The notes under the pieces were generated by a model. It was not told the origin of the DNA and ran no database searches. It saw nothing but the letters and a program-made list of their open reading frames with translations. The translations under genes and the position numbers were made by a program. From CAYPNP01 sp964412195 (GTDB lineage: Bacteria; Acidobacteriota; JAAYUB01), in assembly GCA_964412195.1 (NCBI GenBank), contig CAYPNP010000014.1, forward strand, positions 59,993 to 123,992: 64,000 nucleotides of DNA, written 5' to 3'. Position 1 is the stretch's first letter, and each line of letters opens with the position of its first letter. Below are positions 35,439-45,121 of the stretch, piece by piece.

Positions 35439-36671
35439 ATGGCTTTCACGGAAAAAGAGTGCCTGGAGTGCAGGAAGGACTTTCCCGCCCTGGAGCGCAT
35501 GGTCGACGGGCTGCCCCTGGCTTACCTGGACGGGCCGGGCGGGACGCAGGTCCCGCGGCAGGTCATCGACGCGATCGCGGCGTACTACCGGACCTGCAAT
35601 TCCAACACCCACGGGGCCTTCGTCACCTCGGAGGAATCGGACGCGGTGATCGGGCGGGCCCGCGAGGCCATGGCCGCGTTCCTGGGCGCCCCGTCGTGGC
35701 GGGAGATCTCCTTCGGCGCCAACATGACCACCCTGAACTTCGCCCTCAGCCACGCCCTGGGCCGCGCCATGCAAGCCGGTGACGAGGTGGTCATCACGCA
35801 ATTGGATCACGAGGCCAACCGCGGCCCCTGGCTCGGCCTGCGGGAGCGGGGCGCCGTCGTCCGCGAAGTCGTTCTCCGACCCGACGGCACCCTCGACGAG
35901 GAGGACATGGCCCGGCAGGTCACCCGCAAGACCCGCGTGGTCGCCCTCGGCTACGCATCCAACGCCATGGGCACCGTCAACAACCTGCCGCTGGCCCGGA
36001 AGGTGTCGAAGTCCGCGGGCGCCTGGCTGGTGGTGGACGCCGTGCACTACGCGCCCCACTTCCCCCTCGACGTGGCCGCGCTGGATGTCGATTTCCTGCT
36101 CTGCTCGGCGTACAAGTTCTACGGCCCGCACGTGGGCATCCTATACAGCCGCCCGGGTCTGCTGGACTGTCTGAAGACCGACCGCCTGTGCACTCAGGAC
36201 GACGCGGCGCCGTTCCGCATCGAGACCGGCACCCTCAATCACGCCGCGTTGGCCGGCGTCACCGCGGCCGTGGAGTACGCCGCCAGCTTCGGCACGGGCG
36301 GCAGCCTGCGGCAAAAAATTCTGTCCGCCAAGACCGCCATCACCGAGTGGGAGCGTCAGGTGGCGCGGCATTACTTCGAGGAGGTCCGGCGGATCCCCGG
36401 GGTGACCGTCTGGGGGCCGGATTTTTCGAGTTCCCACCGTGCACCGACGGTGTCCATCACCATCGAGGGCGTGACGCCGGTGGACGCGGCCAGGCACCTC
36501 GGGCGGCGCGGGTTGGCCGTGTGGGACGGCCACTTCTACGCCGCCCGGGCCATCGAGGTGCTGGGGCTGGCCGGCAAGGGCGGCGTGCTGCGCACCGGCA
36601 TCTCCATGTACAACACGCCGGCGGAGATCGACCGCCTGCTGGCCGGAATCCGGGAACTCGCGGGGCTCTGA
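35439..36671 (+). CDS. Aminotransferase class V, cysteine desulfurase-like (VC1184/TIGR01976-type)
   Basis: 410 residues from ATG 35439, with AAGGAGG upstream; the frame is open for 61 more codons without a domain. The opening FPALERMVDGLPLAYLDGPGGTQVP and the SNTHGAF block fit the cysteine-desulfurase-like VC1184 subfamily. PLP-lysine: Lys226 in SAYKFYGPHVG; DAVHYAPH supplies the pyridine-nitrogen Asp and the stacking His. I see no catalytic cysteine loop like that of IscS/SufS, so desulfurase activity is doubtful. The gene is monocistronic; a MITE-like element follows 41 bp after the stop. Confidence 0.85.
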   Translation: MAFTEKECLECRKDFPALERMVDGLPLAYLDGPGGTQVPRQVIDAIAAYYRTCNSNTHGAFVTSEESDAVIGRAREAMAAFLGAPSWREISFGANMTTLNFALSHALGRAMQAGDEVVITQLDHEANRGPWLGLRERGAVVREVVLRPDGTLDEEDMARQVTRKTRVVALGYASNAMGTVNNLPLARKVSKSAGAWLVVDAVHYAPHFPLDVAALDVDFLLCSAYKFYGPHVGILYSRPGLLDCLKTDRLCTQDDAAPFRIETGTLNHAALAGVTAAVEYAASFGTGGSLRQKILSAKTAITEWERQVARHYFEEVRRIPGVTVWGPDFSSSHRAPTVSITIEGVTPVDAARHLGRRGLAVWDGHFYAARAIEVLGLAGKGGVLRTGISMYNTPAEIDRLLAGIRELAGL

Positions 36672-36712
36672 CGCGGCGGGACCGCCATCGCACCCTTTCC
36701 GTCGATTGCGGG

Positions 36713-36990
36713 TTTCCAGCCCGGAGGGCACCCTAAAATAGCCCCATGCGCCAGCATGGGGAGCGGTGAAGCAGGAAACGAATCCCTGGATTTCCATGGC
36801 TCGAGCCCCGCCCCGGGGCGACATACAACACGGATCAACACAACTTCCGGTTATGGCGCGAGGTGACAGGAGAATAGAGTATTCCGCCCCAGAGCGGGCT
36901 CGAGAGAGGAGATCCTGAACTCCCGCTATAAGCCTGTCTTTCCCCATGCTGGCGCATGGGGCTATTTTAGGGTGCCCTCCGGGCTGGAAA
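36713..36990. mobile_element. MITE-like element with perfect 50-bp terminal inverted repeats
   Basis: Left arm 36713-36762 and right arm 36941-36990 are perfect reverse complements. Each arm includes a second hairpin (CCCCATGC-N4-GCATGGGG). The 178-bp interior has no coding frame of note. A diverged copy with the same plan lies at 55143-55418. No target-site duplication is evident. Confidence 0.85.
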
Positions 36991-37023
36991 TTTACGGTCA
37001 CCGTGAATGGTTCATTTGCGGGA

Positions 37024-37070
37024 CAGCCTCTGACGCTCCCGGTACTGACCGCCTACCGGTGAACACCGTC
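37024..37070. repeat. Single end of the 137-146 bp hairpin element
   Basis: CTGACGCTCCCGGTACTGACCGCC matches the right end of the elements at 27395-27540 and 48850-48986. No left end is present nearby; it abuts the MITE-like element and the 3' end of the next gene. Confidence 0.6.
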
Positions 37071-37073
37071 ACC

Positions 37074-38738
37074 TCAATAGCCGGAGAACAGCGTCCGCAC
37101 CAGCCGGAAGCCCAGGTCGCGACCCCGCCCGTCGGGAAGCCCGGTGTGGCGGTTGGCGCTCCGCAGCTGCCAGGCCACGTCGTTCCAGGAGCCACCACGG
37201 GCCACCTTATATGTGCCGGTCGCGGGCCCCGTGTAATCCGTCTGCCAGCTCGTCGGATAATTGGCGTACCAGTCCCAGCACCATTCGCGGACGTTGCCGT
37301 GCACATCCCTCAAATTCCAGGAGTTGAGGTCCTTCTGGCCAAAGACCTGGGCCTGCCCGTTCGCATTGTTGCACCACCAGGCCACGCTGTTGAGCACACC
37401 CAAATTCGGGGACGGGCTGCAAGTGTTGCAGTTGGAGGCCTGGTAATTCCACTCCGCGGCGGAAAAGGCCCACCCGATCCCGATGCGCCCGGCGCGGCAG
37501 AAGGATTCCCACTCTCCCTCGGTGGGCAGCCGGTAGGCGGAAGTCCCGGTCTTCCAGTAGACCGTCCCTCCGGTGTTGTAGTTCGAGGTGGTCACCGGAA
37601 CCGTGAAGGCCGGATCCAGGAAATAGACCACCCCGCGCCCTTCCACGGAGTTCAACACGTTGACGAACAAGACCGCCTCGTACCAGGTGAGGTACTGGAC
37701 CGGGTGCTGCATGGTGGGCGAGATGGCCGTGTCGGAGGGATCCGCCGGCAGATCCGGCACCTGGGCCCGGAGGTCGGCCCACATCTGGCGCGTCACCTCG
37801 GTTTCCATGACCGCCAGGCCCATCGTGAGGGTGTGTGGAAACTGGTTCTCGTCCGATTCCCGACCCGGCTCGTCGTCGGGCGATCCCTGGCGGAATGTGC
37901 CCCACGGCGTGAAGCGCATGTTCCCGACAATCGGGCTGTAGGTGATCAGGTCGCCATCATGCTCGTTGGAATAGTACTGGTCGCAGTGCTCCGCCCGAAA
38001 GAACAGATGCCGGTCGCCGGCGTTGTTGCCGGTGATGCTGATGGGCGCAGGAATCGGCAGCGAGCTGATCACGTAGATGGTGTCCAGATTCGTGTAGCCA
38101 ATCCCGGGCCAGATTCCATCGGTCAGCCGAACGTACTTGGCTTGAGGCGCCACGGAGACCACGGGTGTGGATGTCGCCACCTTCACCCCGTTGCGCCAGG
38201 CCTCCAGCATGACCATGGCCGTCCCGTTGTTCGGATTGACCACCGACAATCCGGTGTAATCCATCCAGGAGCGGACGGAGTTGGGGATCTTCCATGTCTT
38301 CTGCATCTCGTTGGTCAGAAAGAATTCGCTCACGCTGGGGGAATCGCCGGCCTGGAACATCGCCTTCACCAGCAGGTTGTCGGTCGAGGCGATCTGGACC
38401 GTGCCCTCATAAGCGAGGTCGGTGTCGGGGATGGTCACCCAGGTGCCGGGGCTTATCGGGTATTCCACCGGCCCCTCCAGAAGCGACCCGTTCTCCGCGT
38501 ACTTGGTCACCTGGAAGGTTACGCTCCATGTCGCGGGGCAGTACACGGCGATGCCGGTCTTCCAGCCCGCCGCGTGGGTCACGTGGGCGCACCACACGTT
38601 CGTCGCCCCCTGGGCACAGAGGGCCAGCGCGCCCAGCAGGACGAGCGCCAACGAAAGCCGGGACGTCCGTCGGATCCAGAGGCGACCGGTCCGGCCCACA
38701 GAGGACGACTTCTCATCAGGTGAAAAGATTGTCATCAT
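37074..38738 (-). CDS. Secreted protein with FGE-sulfatase-like (SUMF1/C-lectin fold) domain
   Basis: 554 residues from ATG 38738, with CTGGAG upstream. Signal/anchor (LSLALVLLGALALCAQGA, about 30-45). Residues about 46-285 are a beta-rich domain of unknown type. Residues about 290-554 are an FGE-sulfatase domain: ETEVTRQMWADL, YRLPTEGEWESFCRAG, NLRDVHGNVREWCWDWY, KVARGGSWNDVAWQLRSANR and GFRLVR. The two active-site cysteines of true formylglycine-generating enzymes are missing from the ARGGSW...GFRLVR segment. It is therefore likely a binding or structural member of the family. Confidence 0.82.
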   Translation of the reverse strand: MMTIFSPDEKSSSVGRTGRLWIRRTSRLSLALVLLGALALCAQGATNVWCAHVTHAAGWKTGIAVYCPATWSVTFQVTKYAENGSLLEGPVEYPISPGTWVTIPDTDLAYEGTVQIASTDNLLVKAMFQAGDSPSVSEFFLTNEMQKTWKIPNSVRSWMDYTGLSVVNPNNGTAMVMLEAWRNGVKVATSTPVVSVAPQAKYVRLTDGIWPGIGYTNLDTIYVISSLPIPAPISITGNNAGDRHLFFRAEHCDQYYSNEHDGDLITYSPIVGNMRFTPWGTFRQGSPDDEPGRESDENQFPHTLTMGLAVMETEVTRQMWADLRAQVPDLPADPSDTAISPTMQHPVQYLTWYEAVLFVNVLNSVEGRGVVYFLDPAFTVPVTTSNYNTGGTVYWKTGTSAYRLPTEGEWESFCRAGRIGIGWAFSAAEWNYQASNCNTCSPSPNLGVLNSVAWWCNNANGQAQVFGQKDLNSWNLRDVHGNVREWCWDWYANYPTSWQTDYTGPATGTYKVARGGSWNDVAWQLRSANRHTGLPDGRGRDLGFRLVRTLFSGY

Positions 38739-38828
38739 GGCAGAACTCCAGTTAATAGGTGGATAAGCACTCCGACTCAATCAAGAGTTGCCGCGTTTTT
38801 TGTACTTTGGAATGACGCGCGGAGATTA

Positions 38829-38856
38829 TTCGAATCTGATCGGTTTCTGGTATTAT
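38829..38856 (+). promoter_or_regulatory. Candidate sigma-70 promoter for tricorn protease
   Basis: TTCGAA (38829-38834), 16-bp spacer, TATTAT (38851-38856), about 170 bp before ATG 39028. Confidence 0.35.
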
Positions 38857-39027
38857 CTTAGATCCGCGGACAAGCGATGTAAATTGCGAAAAATCAAAGA
38901 AAGCCTGGGACAATTCAGAGACCATGCGGCCCGGTTTCCGGAAAAGGCGCCAGCGGCGCGGCAAGATCTTGAAACCGCCGGAGAGAATCTGCGTACACCG
39001 AGATTCAGATCCTGAAGGAGTGCTCCG

Positions 39028-42000
39028 ATGAAAAACTTGTTTCCGATGTGGGTTCGATTGGGAATGCTGATCGGTCTTTCCATCATCCTCGGGTCGGCCC
39101 TGGCCGCCCAAGAGGCACTCTGGCTGCGCTACCCGGCCCTCTCGCCCGACGGCGCGAAGGTGGCGTTCGAGTACCAGGGCGACCTGTTCGTCGTCCCGCT
39201 GGCCGGCGGCACTGCCCGGCAGCTCACCAGCCACCCCGCCCGGGACATCAGCCCGGCCTGGTCGCCGGACGGCTCGAAGATCGCCTTCTCCTCCAACCGC
39301 TTCGGCAACTATGACGTCTTCGTCGTTCCGGCCGAGGGCGGGACGCCCCTCCGGCTCACCACCCACTCGGCCGACGACACGGTGTCCGGCTGGACCCCCG
39401 ACGGCGCCCGGGTGCTCTTCACCTCCTGGCGCATGCCGCCGGCCGGCTACATCGGCTTCCCCTCGGGCGTCATGGAGCAGCTTTACCAGGTCGACCTCCA
39501 GGGGCACGCCCCCGAGCTGCTGCTGCCCCACGGCGTCGCCCGGGCGGCCATGGCCCCCGACGGGCGGATCGCTTACATGGACGTGAAAGGCTACGAAGAC
39601 TTCTGGCGCAAGCACCAGCACTCCTCGGTCACCCGGGACCTCTGGCTCTACCAGCCGTCCGACGGCAGCCACACCCGCCTGACCACCTTCGACGGCGAGG
39701 ACCACGACCCGGTCTGGGCCCCCGACGGCAAGTCGCTCTTCTACCTCTCGGAGCAGTCCGGCACCCTCAACGTCTGGCGCCTCGAGGTGGACCACCCGGA
39801 GAAGCCCGTGCAGCTGACCCACCTGCAGCGGCACCCGGCGCGGTTCCTCTCCGCCTCCGCCGACGGCCAGCACCTGGTCTTCTCGTGGAACGGCGAGCTG
39901 TGGACCTGCGGGCCGGCCGGCGTGGACGCGAGGAAGATCCCGGTGGAGGTCCGCCGGGACGCCTCGGCCAATCCCGTCGTGCGGATGCCCGTCAGCGGCG
40001 GCACGGAGATGGCCCTCTCGCCCGACGGCAAGGAAGTCGCCTTCGTCTTCCGCGGCGACGTGTTCGTCACGGCGGCGGGCTACCCCGCCACCCGGCGCGT
40101 GACCTCCACGCCGGAGCAGGAGCGGTCGGTGGCCTGGGCCCCCGACGGGCGCTCCCTCTACTACGCCTCGGAGCGGGACAACTCCTGGAAGATCTACCGC
40201 CTCTCCATGACCCGCGAGGCGGAAAAGCACTTCTACAACGCCACGCTCCTGAAGGAGGAGCCCGTGCTGGCCACGGCCGCCGAGACCTTCCAGCCCCTGC
40301 CCTCGCCCGACGGCAAGTGGCTGGCCTACATCGAGGAGCGGAACACGGTCAAAGTGATCAACCTCGAGACCAAGGAGACGAAGGTCCTCCTGCCGGCGGA
40401 TAAAAACTACTCCTACTCCGACGGGGACATCGCCTACAGCTGGTCGCCCGACAGCCAGTGGCTGGCCAGCGAGTACCTGCCCTACCGCCAGTGGATCAGC
40501 GACGTGGCCGTGATCCAGGTGGCCACCGGCGACGTCCACAACGTCAGCCAGAGCGGTTACAATGACGGCTCCCCCCGCTGGAGCGCCGACGGCAAGCAGC
40601 TGCTCTTCCTGTCCGACCGCAACGGCCTGCGTTCCCACGGCGGCCACGGCAGCCAGTCCGACGTCTACGCCGTCTACCTGACCAAGGCCGACCACGACAA
40701 GTTCACCAAGCCGGAGTCGGAGCTGGAGGACGAGCAGCCGCCCGACAAGGACAAAGACAAGAAGGAGGGCGAGAAGGCGGAGAAGGCCGACGCCGACGCC
40801 GCCAAGAAGGAAAAGGAGAAGGTCGTCGTCAAGATCGACTTCGACGGCCTGAAGGACCGCCTGCGCCGGCTCACCCTGAATTCCTCGTTGGGCATGAATT
40901 ACATCCTTTCCCCGGATGCGAAAACCCTGGTGTATTTCGCGAACTCTTCCGGCAAGTTCGACCTCTGGTCCATCGATCTCAAGAAAAAGACCACCAAGAT
41001 CCTGGCCCGGCTGAACGCCGACGGGCCGGGCGCCCTGGAATACGCCAAGGACGGCAAAACCGTCTTCTTCACCGCGGACGGCAAGCTGCAAAAGGTCGAA
41101 GTGGAGCCGGGCAAGGTGGAACCGGTGGCGGTCCAGGCGGAGATCGAGGTGGACACCGCCCGGGAGCGGGCGAACATGTACGAGCACATGTGGCGACAGG
41201 TTTTGAAGAAGTTCTACGTGCCCGACCTGCACCACGTCGACTGGACGGGACTGAAGGCGGACTACGCCCGGTTCCTGCCCCAGGTCTCCGACACTGAGGA
41301 CTTCGCCGAGCTGGGCTGCGAGCTGCTGGGCGAACTCAACGCGTCGCACACCGGCTGCTACTACCGCAAGCAGAAGGACGTCGCCGACGACGCCACGGCC
41401 GAGCTGGGCCTCTTCTTCGACAGTGCCTGGAAAGGCCCGGGCCTGAAGATCGCCGAGGTCCTCCCGAACGGCCCGTTCGACCTGGCCGAGGCCCATGTCC
41501 AGCCGGGCGAGTATCTGATCGCCCTGGACGGCGTCAAGGTCAACCCAGGCGACGACCTCTCCCCGCGGCTCAACCGCAGGGCCGGCCAGAAGTTGGCCGC
41601 CACCCTGTCCCCGAATCCGGACGGCAAGGACTCCCGCGACGTGGTCGTTAAGCCGGTGGACGGCCGCGCCCTGACTGAACTTCTGTACAAACGCTATGTG
41701 AAGCGGTGCCGGGAGTTCGTGGACAAGGTCTCCGGCGGCCGCGTCGGGTACGTGCACGTGAAAGGGATGGATCCCGAGTCCTTCAAGACCACCTTCTCGG
41801 AAATCCTTGGCGAGAACACCGAAAAAGAGGCCCTGATCGTGGACACCCGCTTCAACGGGGGCGGCTGGCTCCACGACGATCTCTGCACGCTGCTCGGCGG
41901 CCGGGTGTACGTCCACCTTCGCCCCCGCGGGCAGGACCTCGGCTTCGAGCCGCAGGAGAAGTGGACCCGGCCAGTGGCGGTGGTCACCGGCGAGGCCAAT

Positions 42001-42300
42001 TACTCCGACGCCCACATGTTCCCCTTCGCCTTCCGCGAACTGGGATTGGGCAAGATCGTGGGCATGCCCGTGCCCGGCACCGGCACCGCGGTGTGGTGGG
42101 AGCGGCTGACCGACCCGACCCTGACGTTCGGCATCCCGCAAGTGGGCGTGGTGGACAATCGCGGGAAGTTCCTGGAGAACCAGCAGCTGGAGCCGGACGT
42201 CAAGGTCCGCAACGAGGCCGTGGCGCTGGCGCGCGGCGAGGACCAGCAGCTGGCCGCCGCGGTCCAGTCGCTCCTCCAGGACCTCAAACCCAAGAAGTAA
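39028..42300 (+). CDS. Tricorn-type protease (PD40 propellers, PDZ, S41 peptidase)
   Basis: 1090 residues; AAGGAG precedes ATG 39028. Order: signal peptide (LGMLIGLSIILGSALAA), PD40 blades (ALSPDGAKVAFEYQGDLF, AWSPDGSKIAFSSN and others) over about 30-680, tricorn C1 region (about 710-800), PDZ (about 800-880), S41-type catalytic domain (about 890-1060). The catalytic pair is visible as His774 in NASHTG and Ser993 in NYSDAH. A highly charged linker of alternating Lys/Asp/Glu/Ala (about 565-600) splits the propeller part. Unlike archaeal tricorn this protein has a signal peptide and would act in the periplasm, degrading peptides. Confidence 0.93.
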   Translation: MKNLFPMWVRLGMLIGLSIILGSALAAQEALWLRYPALSPDGAKVAFEYQGDLFVVPLAGGTARQLTSHPARDISPAWSPDGSKIAFSSNRFGNYDVFVVPAEGGTPLRLTTHSADDTVSGWTPDGARVLFTSWRMPPAGYIGFPSGVMEQLYQVDLQGHAPELLLPHGVARAAMAPDGRIAYMDVKGYEDFWRKHQHSSVTRDLWLYQPSDGSHTRLTTFDGEDHDPVWAPDGKSLFYLSEQSGTLNVWRLEVDHPEKPVQLTHLQRHPARFLSASADGQHLVFSWNGELWTCGPAGVDARKIPVEVRRDASANPVVRMPVSGGTEMALSPDGKEVAFVFRGDVFVTAAGYPATRRVTSTPEQERSVAWAPDGRSLYYASERDNSWKIYRLSMTREAEKHFYNATLLKEEPVLATAAETFQPLPSPDGKWLAYIEERNTVKVINLETKETKVLLPADKNYSYSDGDIAYSWSPDSQWLASEYLPYRQWISDVAVIQVATGDVHNVSQSGYNDGSPRWSADGKQLLFLSDRNGLRSHGGHGSQSDVYAVYLTKADHDKFTKPESELEDEQPPDKDKDKKEGEKAEKADADAAKKEKEKVVVKIDFDGLKDRLRRLTLNSSLGMNYILSPDAKTLVYFANSSGKFDLWSIDLKKKTTKILARLNADGPGALEYAKDGKTVFFTADGKLQKVEVEPGKVEPVAVQAEIEVDTARERANMYEHMWRQVLKKFYVPDLHHVDWTGLKADYARFLPQVSDTEDFAELGCELLGELNASHTGCYYRKQKDVADDATAELGLFFDSAWKGPGLKIAEVLPNGPFDLAEAHVQPGEYLIALDGVKVNPGDDLSPRLNRRAGQKLAATLSPNPDGKDSRDVVVKPVDGRALTELLYKRYVKRCREFVDKVSGGRVGYVHVKGMDPESFKTTFSEILGENTEKEALIVDTRFNGGGWLHDDLCTLLGGRVYVHLRPRGQDLGFEPQEKWTRPVAVVTGEANYSDAHMFPFAFRELGLGKIVGMPVPGTGTAVWWERLTDPTLTFGIPQVGVVDNRGKFLENQQLEPDVKVRNEAVALARGEDQQLAAAVQSLLQDLKPKK

Positions 42301-42310
42301 TTAAGAATTT

Positions 42311-42416
42311 CACCACAAAGGCACAAAGGACACAAAGGCATACCCAATATAATGTTCTAGTTCCAACCACATAACATTATATGGTCAGTCTTTGTGTCCT
42401 TTGTGTCTTTGTGGTG
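42311..42416. repeat. CACAAAGG palindrome at convergent junction
   Basis: Left arm 42311-42338 (CACCACAAAGGCACAAAGG...) and right arm 42390-42416 are reverse complements; an inner TAATGTT / AACATTA pair extends the stem. It overlaps the last codons of hrpB, so the end of that protein (HSPQRHKGHKD) is encoded by the repeat. Confidence 0.8.
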
Positions 42417-44985
42417 AATGCTTTTTCGGCGGGGGGGTGGCGGCGAGAGGATCTTCCGGCCACGGGTGACGGGGATACCGCCGCATGTACGCGTTCCGCA
42501 ACTTCGGGTACTCCCGTTCCCAGAATCCGGCCAGGTCGGTCGTCACCTGGAGCGCCCGCCCGCTGGGCGCCTGGAGGTGGACCACCAGCGGCACCCGGCC
42601 ATCCGCCAGGGCCGGTGTCCGGGCGGTGCCGAAGAACTCCTGCAGCCGGGCGCCGATCCAGGGTATCGCCCCCAATTCGTAATTCACGGCCACCCGGCGG
42701 CCGCTTCCCAACGTGATCCGCTCCGGGGCCAGGCGGTCGAGCCGGGACCGCTGCCCCGAGTCCAGGGCCGCGTCGATGTACTCTTTGAGCGAGGATCGGG
42801 CGATCTCCACGAAGCTGCGCTTGCCTTGGCAGATGGACCGCATGAAATCGTCAAACTCCTCTCCGGCCAGGTTGGGGAATTCGGCCTCGACACCCTGGCG
42901 GCGAAGGAAATCCAGCCGGGCGGCATATTGGCGGAGCGGCGCGTCGTCGGGGAACGGCTTCGGCCATCGGTCCGCCAGCGCCCGGGCGAGCACCCGCGCC
43001 GTTTCCCTCGGATCACCCTCCGCCGGCGTTTCCTCCAGCAGCAATCCTCCGTAGGTCAGCCGGGATCGGCAGACGACTCGCTCCCCCTCCCCGTCCCAAA
43101 CGGTCTCGGTCGTCTCTTTCAGGAAATCCGCCGGAGCCGCCAGCAGGAGTTCCGGCTCGATCCCGACCGCCACCCGGACTTCGGCGGAGAGGGCGGCATC
43201 GCCCCGCGACGGGCTGTCCTCGGCGGCCACGGCGACCAGGAAGCGGCTGTCGCGGACGGTGCTCCCCGGCGACAGGCGCGCCCCGCCGCCCTGGCAGAGG
43301 GCCAGTTCGATCCGGTCCAGGGCCGAGCCGGCCACGGCGCGCCGCCCCGCCCGTCCGGCCCGAACCTGCGCCACCCGGTCGGGGAATCCCGCCAGGAAAC
43401 ACGCCGCTATTTCTTCCTCCGCGGGGACGCGAAACTGTTCCAGCGAAGGCAGGCCTCCCCCCTCAACGAGCTGTCGGTACAGGGCTTCAATCCGTTCCGC
43501 CCGCTGCCGGTCAAAGGCCTCGCGGATCGCTGCGGGCAATTCCCGCCGCGATATCCACGCCAGGAGCAGCTCCATCTGCCAGAGCACGTCCGAATCTGTC
43601 ACGGCCGGTGCCGCTTGGAGAGACCGAAGGACCATCCCCTCGTTCACCAGCACGGCCGCTAGTGCCGCCGTTCCGGCGATCCCGCGGCGGCGCCCCTCGG
43701 CCGTCACCCGCGCCAGTCGCGGGTGAAGCGGGGCACCGGCCATTTCTTCCCCGAGCGAAGTCAGCCGGCCGCTGGAATCCACGGCGCCGAGGAGCGCCAG
43801 GAGATTTCGGCAGGACTCCAGCATTACCGCCGGCGGCGGATCCAGCCACGGGAGAGCGGAGGGATCGGCCGCGGCCGGCAGGTGCTTCGCTACGGCGGCG
43901 AGGTCCAGCAGAGCGCCGGAAAGTTCCAGCCGGCTGATCTCGGGCGGCGTGAACGGCGGCCGGGCGGCGAAATCCTGCCGGGTGAAGAGGCGTCGCACCA
44001 CCCCCGGGGCCGTCCGGCCGGCCCGGCCCGCCCGCTGGCTGCACGAGGCCTGGCTGACCGGCCGCACGTCGAGGGTGGGCAGGCCGCTCCAGGGGGCGAA
44101 GCCCGGGATCTTGGCCAGGCCCGGATCGACCACCCCCGTCACGCCGTCGATGGTGATGGAGGTCTCGGCCACGTTGGTGGCCAGAATGAGCTTGCGCGCC
44201 GCCGACAGGGCCAGCGCCTCCTGCTGGCGGGCCAGAGGCAACTCGGCCATGAGCGGCAGCACCCGCGCGCCGGTCCGGGCCGCCAGCGGCGCCAGGGATT
44301 CGGCACAGCGCCGGATGTCCGCCGCGCCCGGCAGGAAGACCAGCACGTGGCCCGGGCAGCGGGGATCGGAGAGCAGTTCCGCGACCGCCTCGCGCACTCC
44401 GGCCGCGAGGGAACGCCGGTCCGGATGCGGCAGAAACTCCTCGGCGACCGGGTGGACCCGCCCCGGCGCGTCCAGCACCACCGCGTCCCCGAACCAGGCG
44501 CCCAGTCGCTCCGTGTCCAGCGTGGCCGACATGACCACGAGGCGCAGGTCCGGCCGCCGGGTCCGTTGGAGCTGGCGCGCCACGGCCAGGGCGACGTCGG
44601 TGTGGAGGTGCCGCTCGTGGAACTCGTCCAGCACCAGGCAATCCACGCCCGCCAGGCCGGAATCCCGGGCCAGGTATTTCAGGAACAGGCCCTCGGTAAT
44701 GAATTTGAGGCGGGTGCGGCGGCTGAAGACCCGCTCGAGGCGGATGTGGTAGCCCACCGTTTCGCCAACCCGCTCGCCCAGGCCGGCGGCAATGTACGCG
44801 GCGGCCAGCCGGGCGGCGAGGCGGCGCGGCTCCAGCACCAGGACCTGCCCCGGCACCGCGTCGAGCAGCGCGGGCGGTACGCGGGTGGTCTTGCCCGCGC
44901 CGGGCTCCGCCCGCAGGATCAGGTCGCGCCCGCCCCGCACGACCGCCTGGATTTCGGGAAGCAGCGGATCAACGGGCAGCGCCAC
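42385..44985 (-). CDS. hrpB: ATP-dependent RNA helicase HrpB
   Basis: 866 residues from GTG 44985 (VALPVDPLLPEIQAVV), with AGGAGG a few bases upstream. The frame is open 29 codons further, but that part is encoded by an intergenic repeat. DEAH/RHA helicase motifs: GAGKTT (Lys32), DEFH, MSATLDTERL, QRAGRAGR. The C-terminal half matches HrpB (LLALLGAVDSSGRLTSLGEEMAGAPLHPRLARV; NYELGAIPWIGARLQEFFG; PVVVHLQ-type ending). The function of HrpB is not well defined. It lies 137 bp before the radical SAM gene's 3' end in the same direction. Confidence 0.93.
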   Translation of the reverse strand: MALPVDPLLPEIQAVVRGGRDLILRAEPGAGKTTRVPPALLDAVPGQVLVLEPRRLAARLAAAYIAAGLGERVGETVGYHIRLERVFSRRTRLKFITEGLFLKYLARDSGLAGVDCLVLDEFHERHLHTDVALAVARQLQRTRRPDLRLVVMSATLDTERLGAWFGDAVVLDAPGRVHPVAEEFLPHPDRRSLAAGVREAVAELLSDPRCPGHVLVFLPGAADIRRCAESLAPLAARTGARVLPLMAELPLARQQEALALSAARKLILATNVAETSITIDGVTGVVDPGLAKIPGFAPWSGLPTLDVRPVSQASCSQRAGRAGRTAPGVVRRLFTRQDFAARPPFTPPEISRLELSGALLDLAAVAKHLPAAADPSALPWLDPPPAVMLESCRNLLALLGAVDSSGRLTSLGEEMAGAPLHPRLARVTAEGRRRGIAGTAALAAVLVNEGMVLRSLQAAPAVTDSDVLWQMELLLAWISRRELPAAIREAFDRQRAERIEALYRQLVEGGGLPSLEQFRVPAEEEIAACFLAGFPDRVAQVRAGRAGRRAVAGSALDRIELALCQGGGARLSPGSTVRDSRFLVAVAAEDSPSRGDAALSAEVRVAVGIEPELLLAAPADFLKETTETVWDGEGERVVCRSRLTYGGLLLEETPAEGDPRETARVLARALADRWPKPFPDDAPLRQYAARLDFLRRQGVEAEFPNLAGEEFDDFMRSICQGKRSFVEIARSSLKEYIDAALDSGQRSRLDRLAPERITLGSGRRVAVNYELGAIPWIGARLQEFFGTARTPALADGRVPLVVHLQAPSGRALQVTTDLAGFWEREYPKLRNAYMRRYPRHPWPEDPLAATPPPKKHSPQRHKGHKD

Positions 44986-45004
44986 GTCCAGCCTCCTCCT
45001 GCCA

Positions 45005-45100
45005 ACATCGACCGAGCAGACACGGATTAACGCGGATTTTCGCGGATTCAAACCCAGACCGATCCGCGTCAATCGGCGTCAATCTGCGTCCGGTTTCATT
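45005..45100. repeat. CGCGGATT-type dispersed repeat, copy 1
   Basis: ACACGGATTAACGCGGATTTTCGC words on one side and the complementary GATCCGCGTCAATC...AATCTGCGTCC on the other. A second block is at 62275-62478. Confidence 0.65.
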
Positions 45101-45121
45101 CGGACGAAAGTCCATTGAGTG

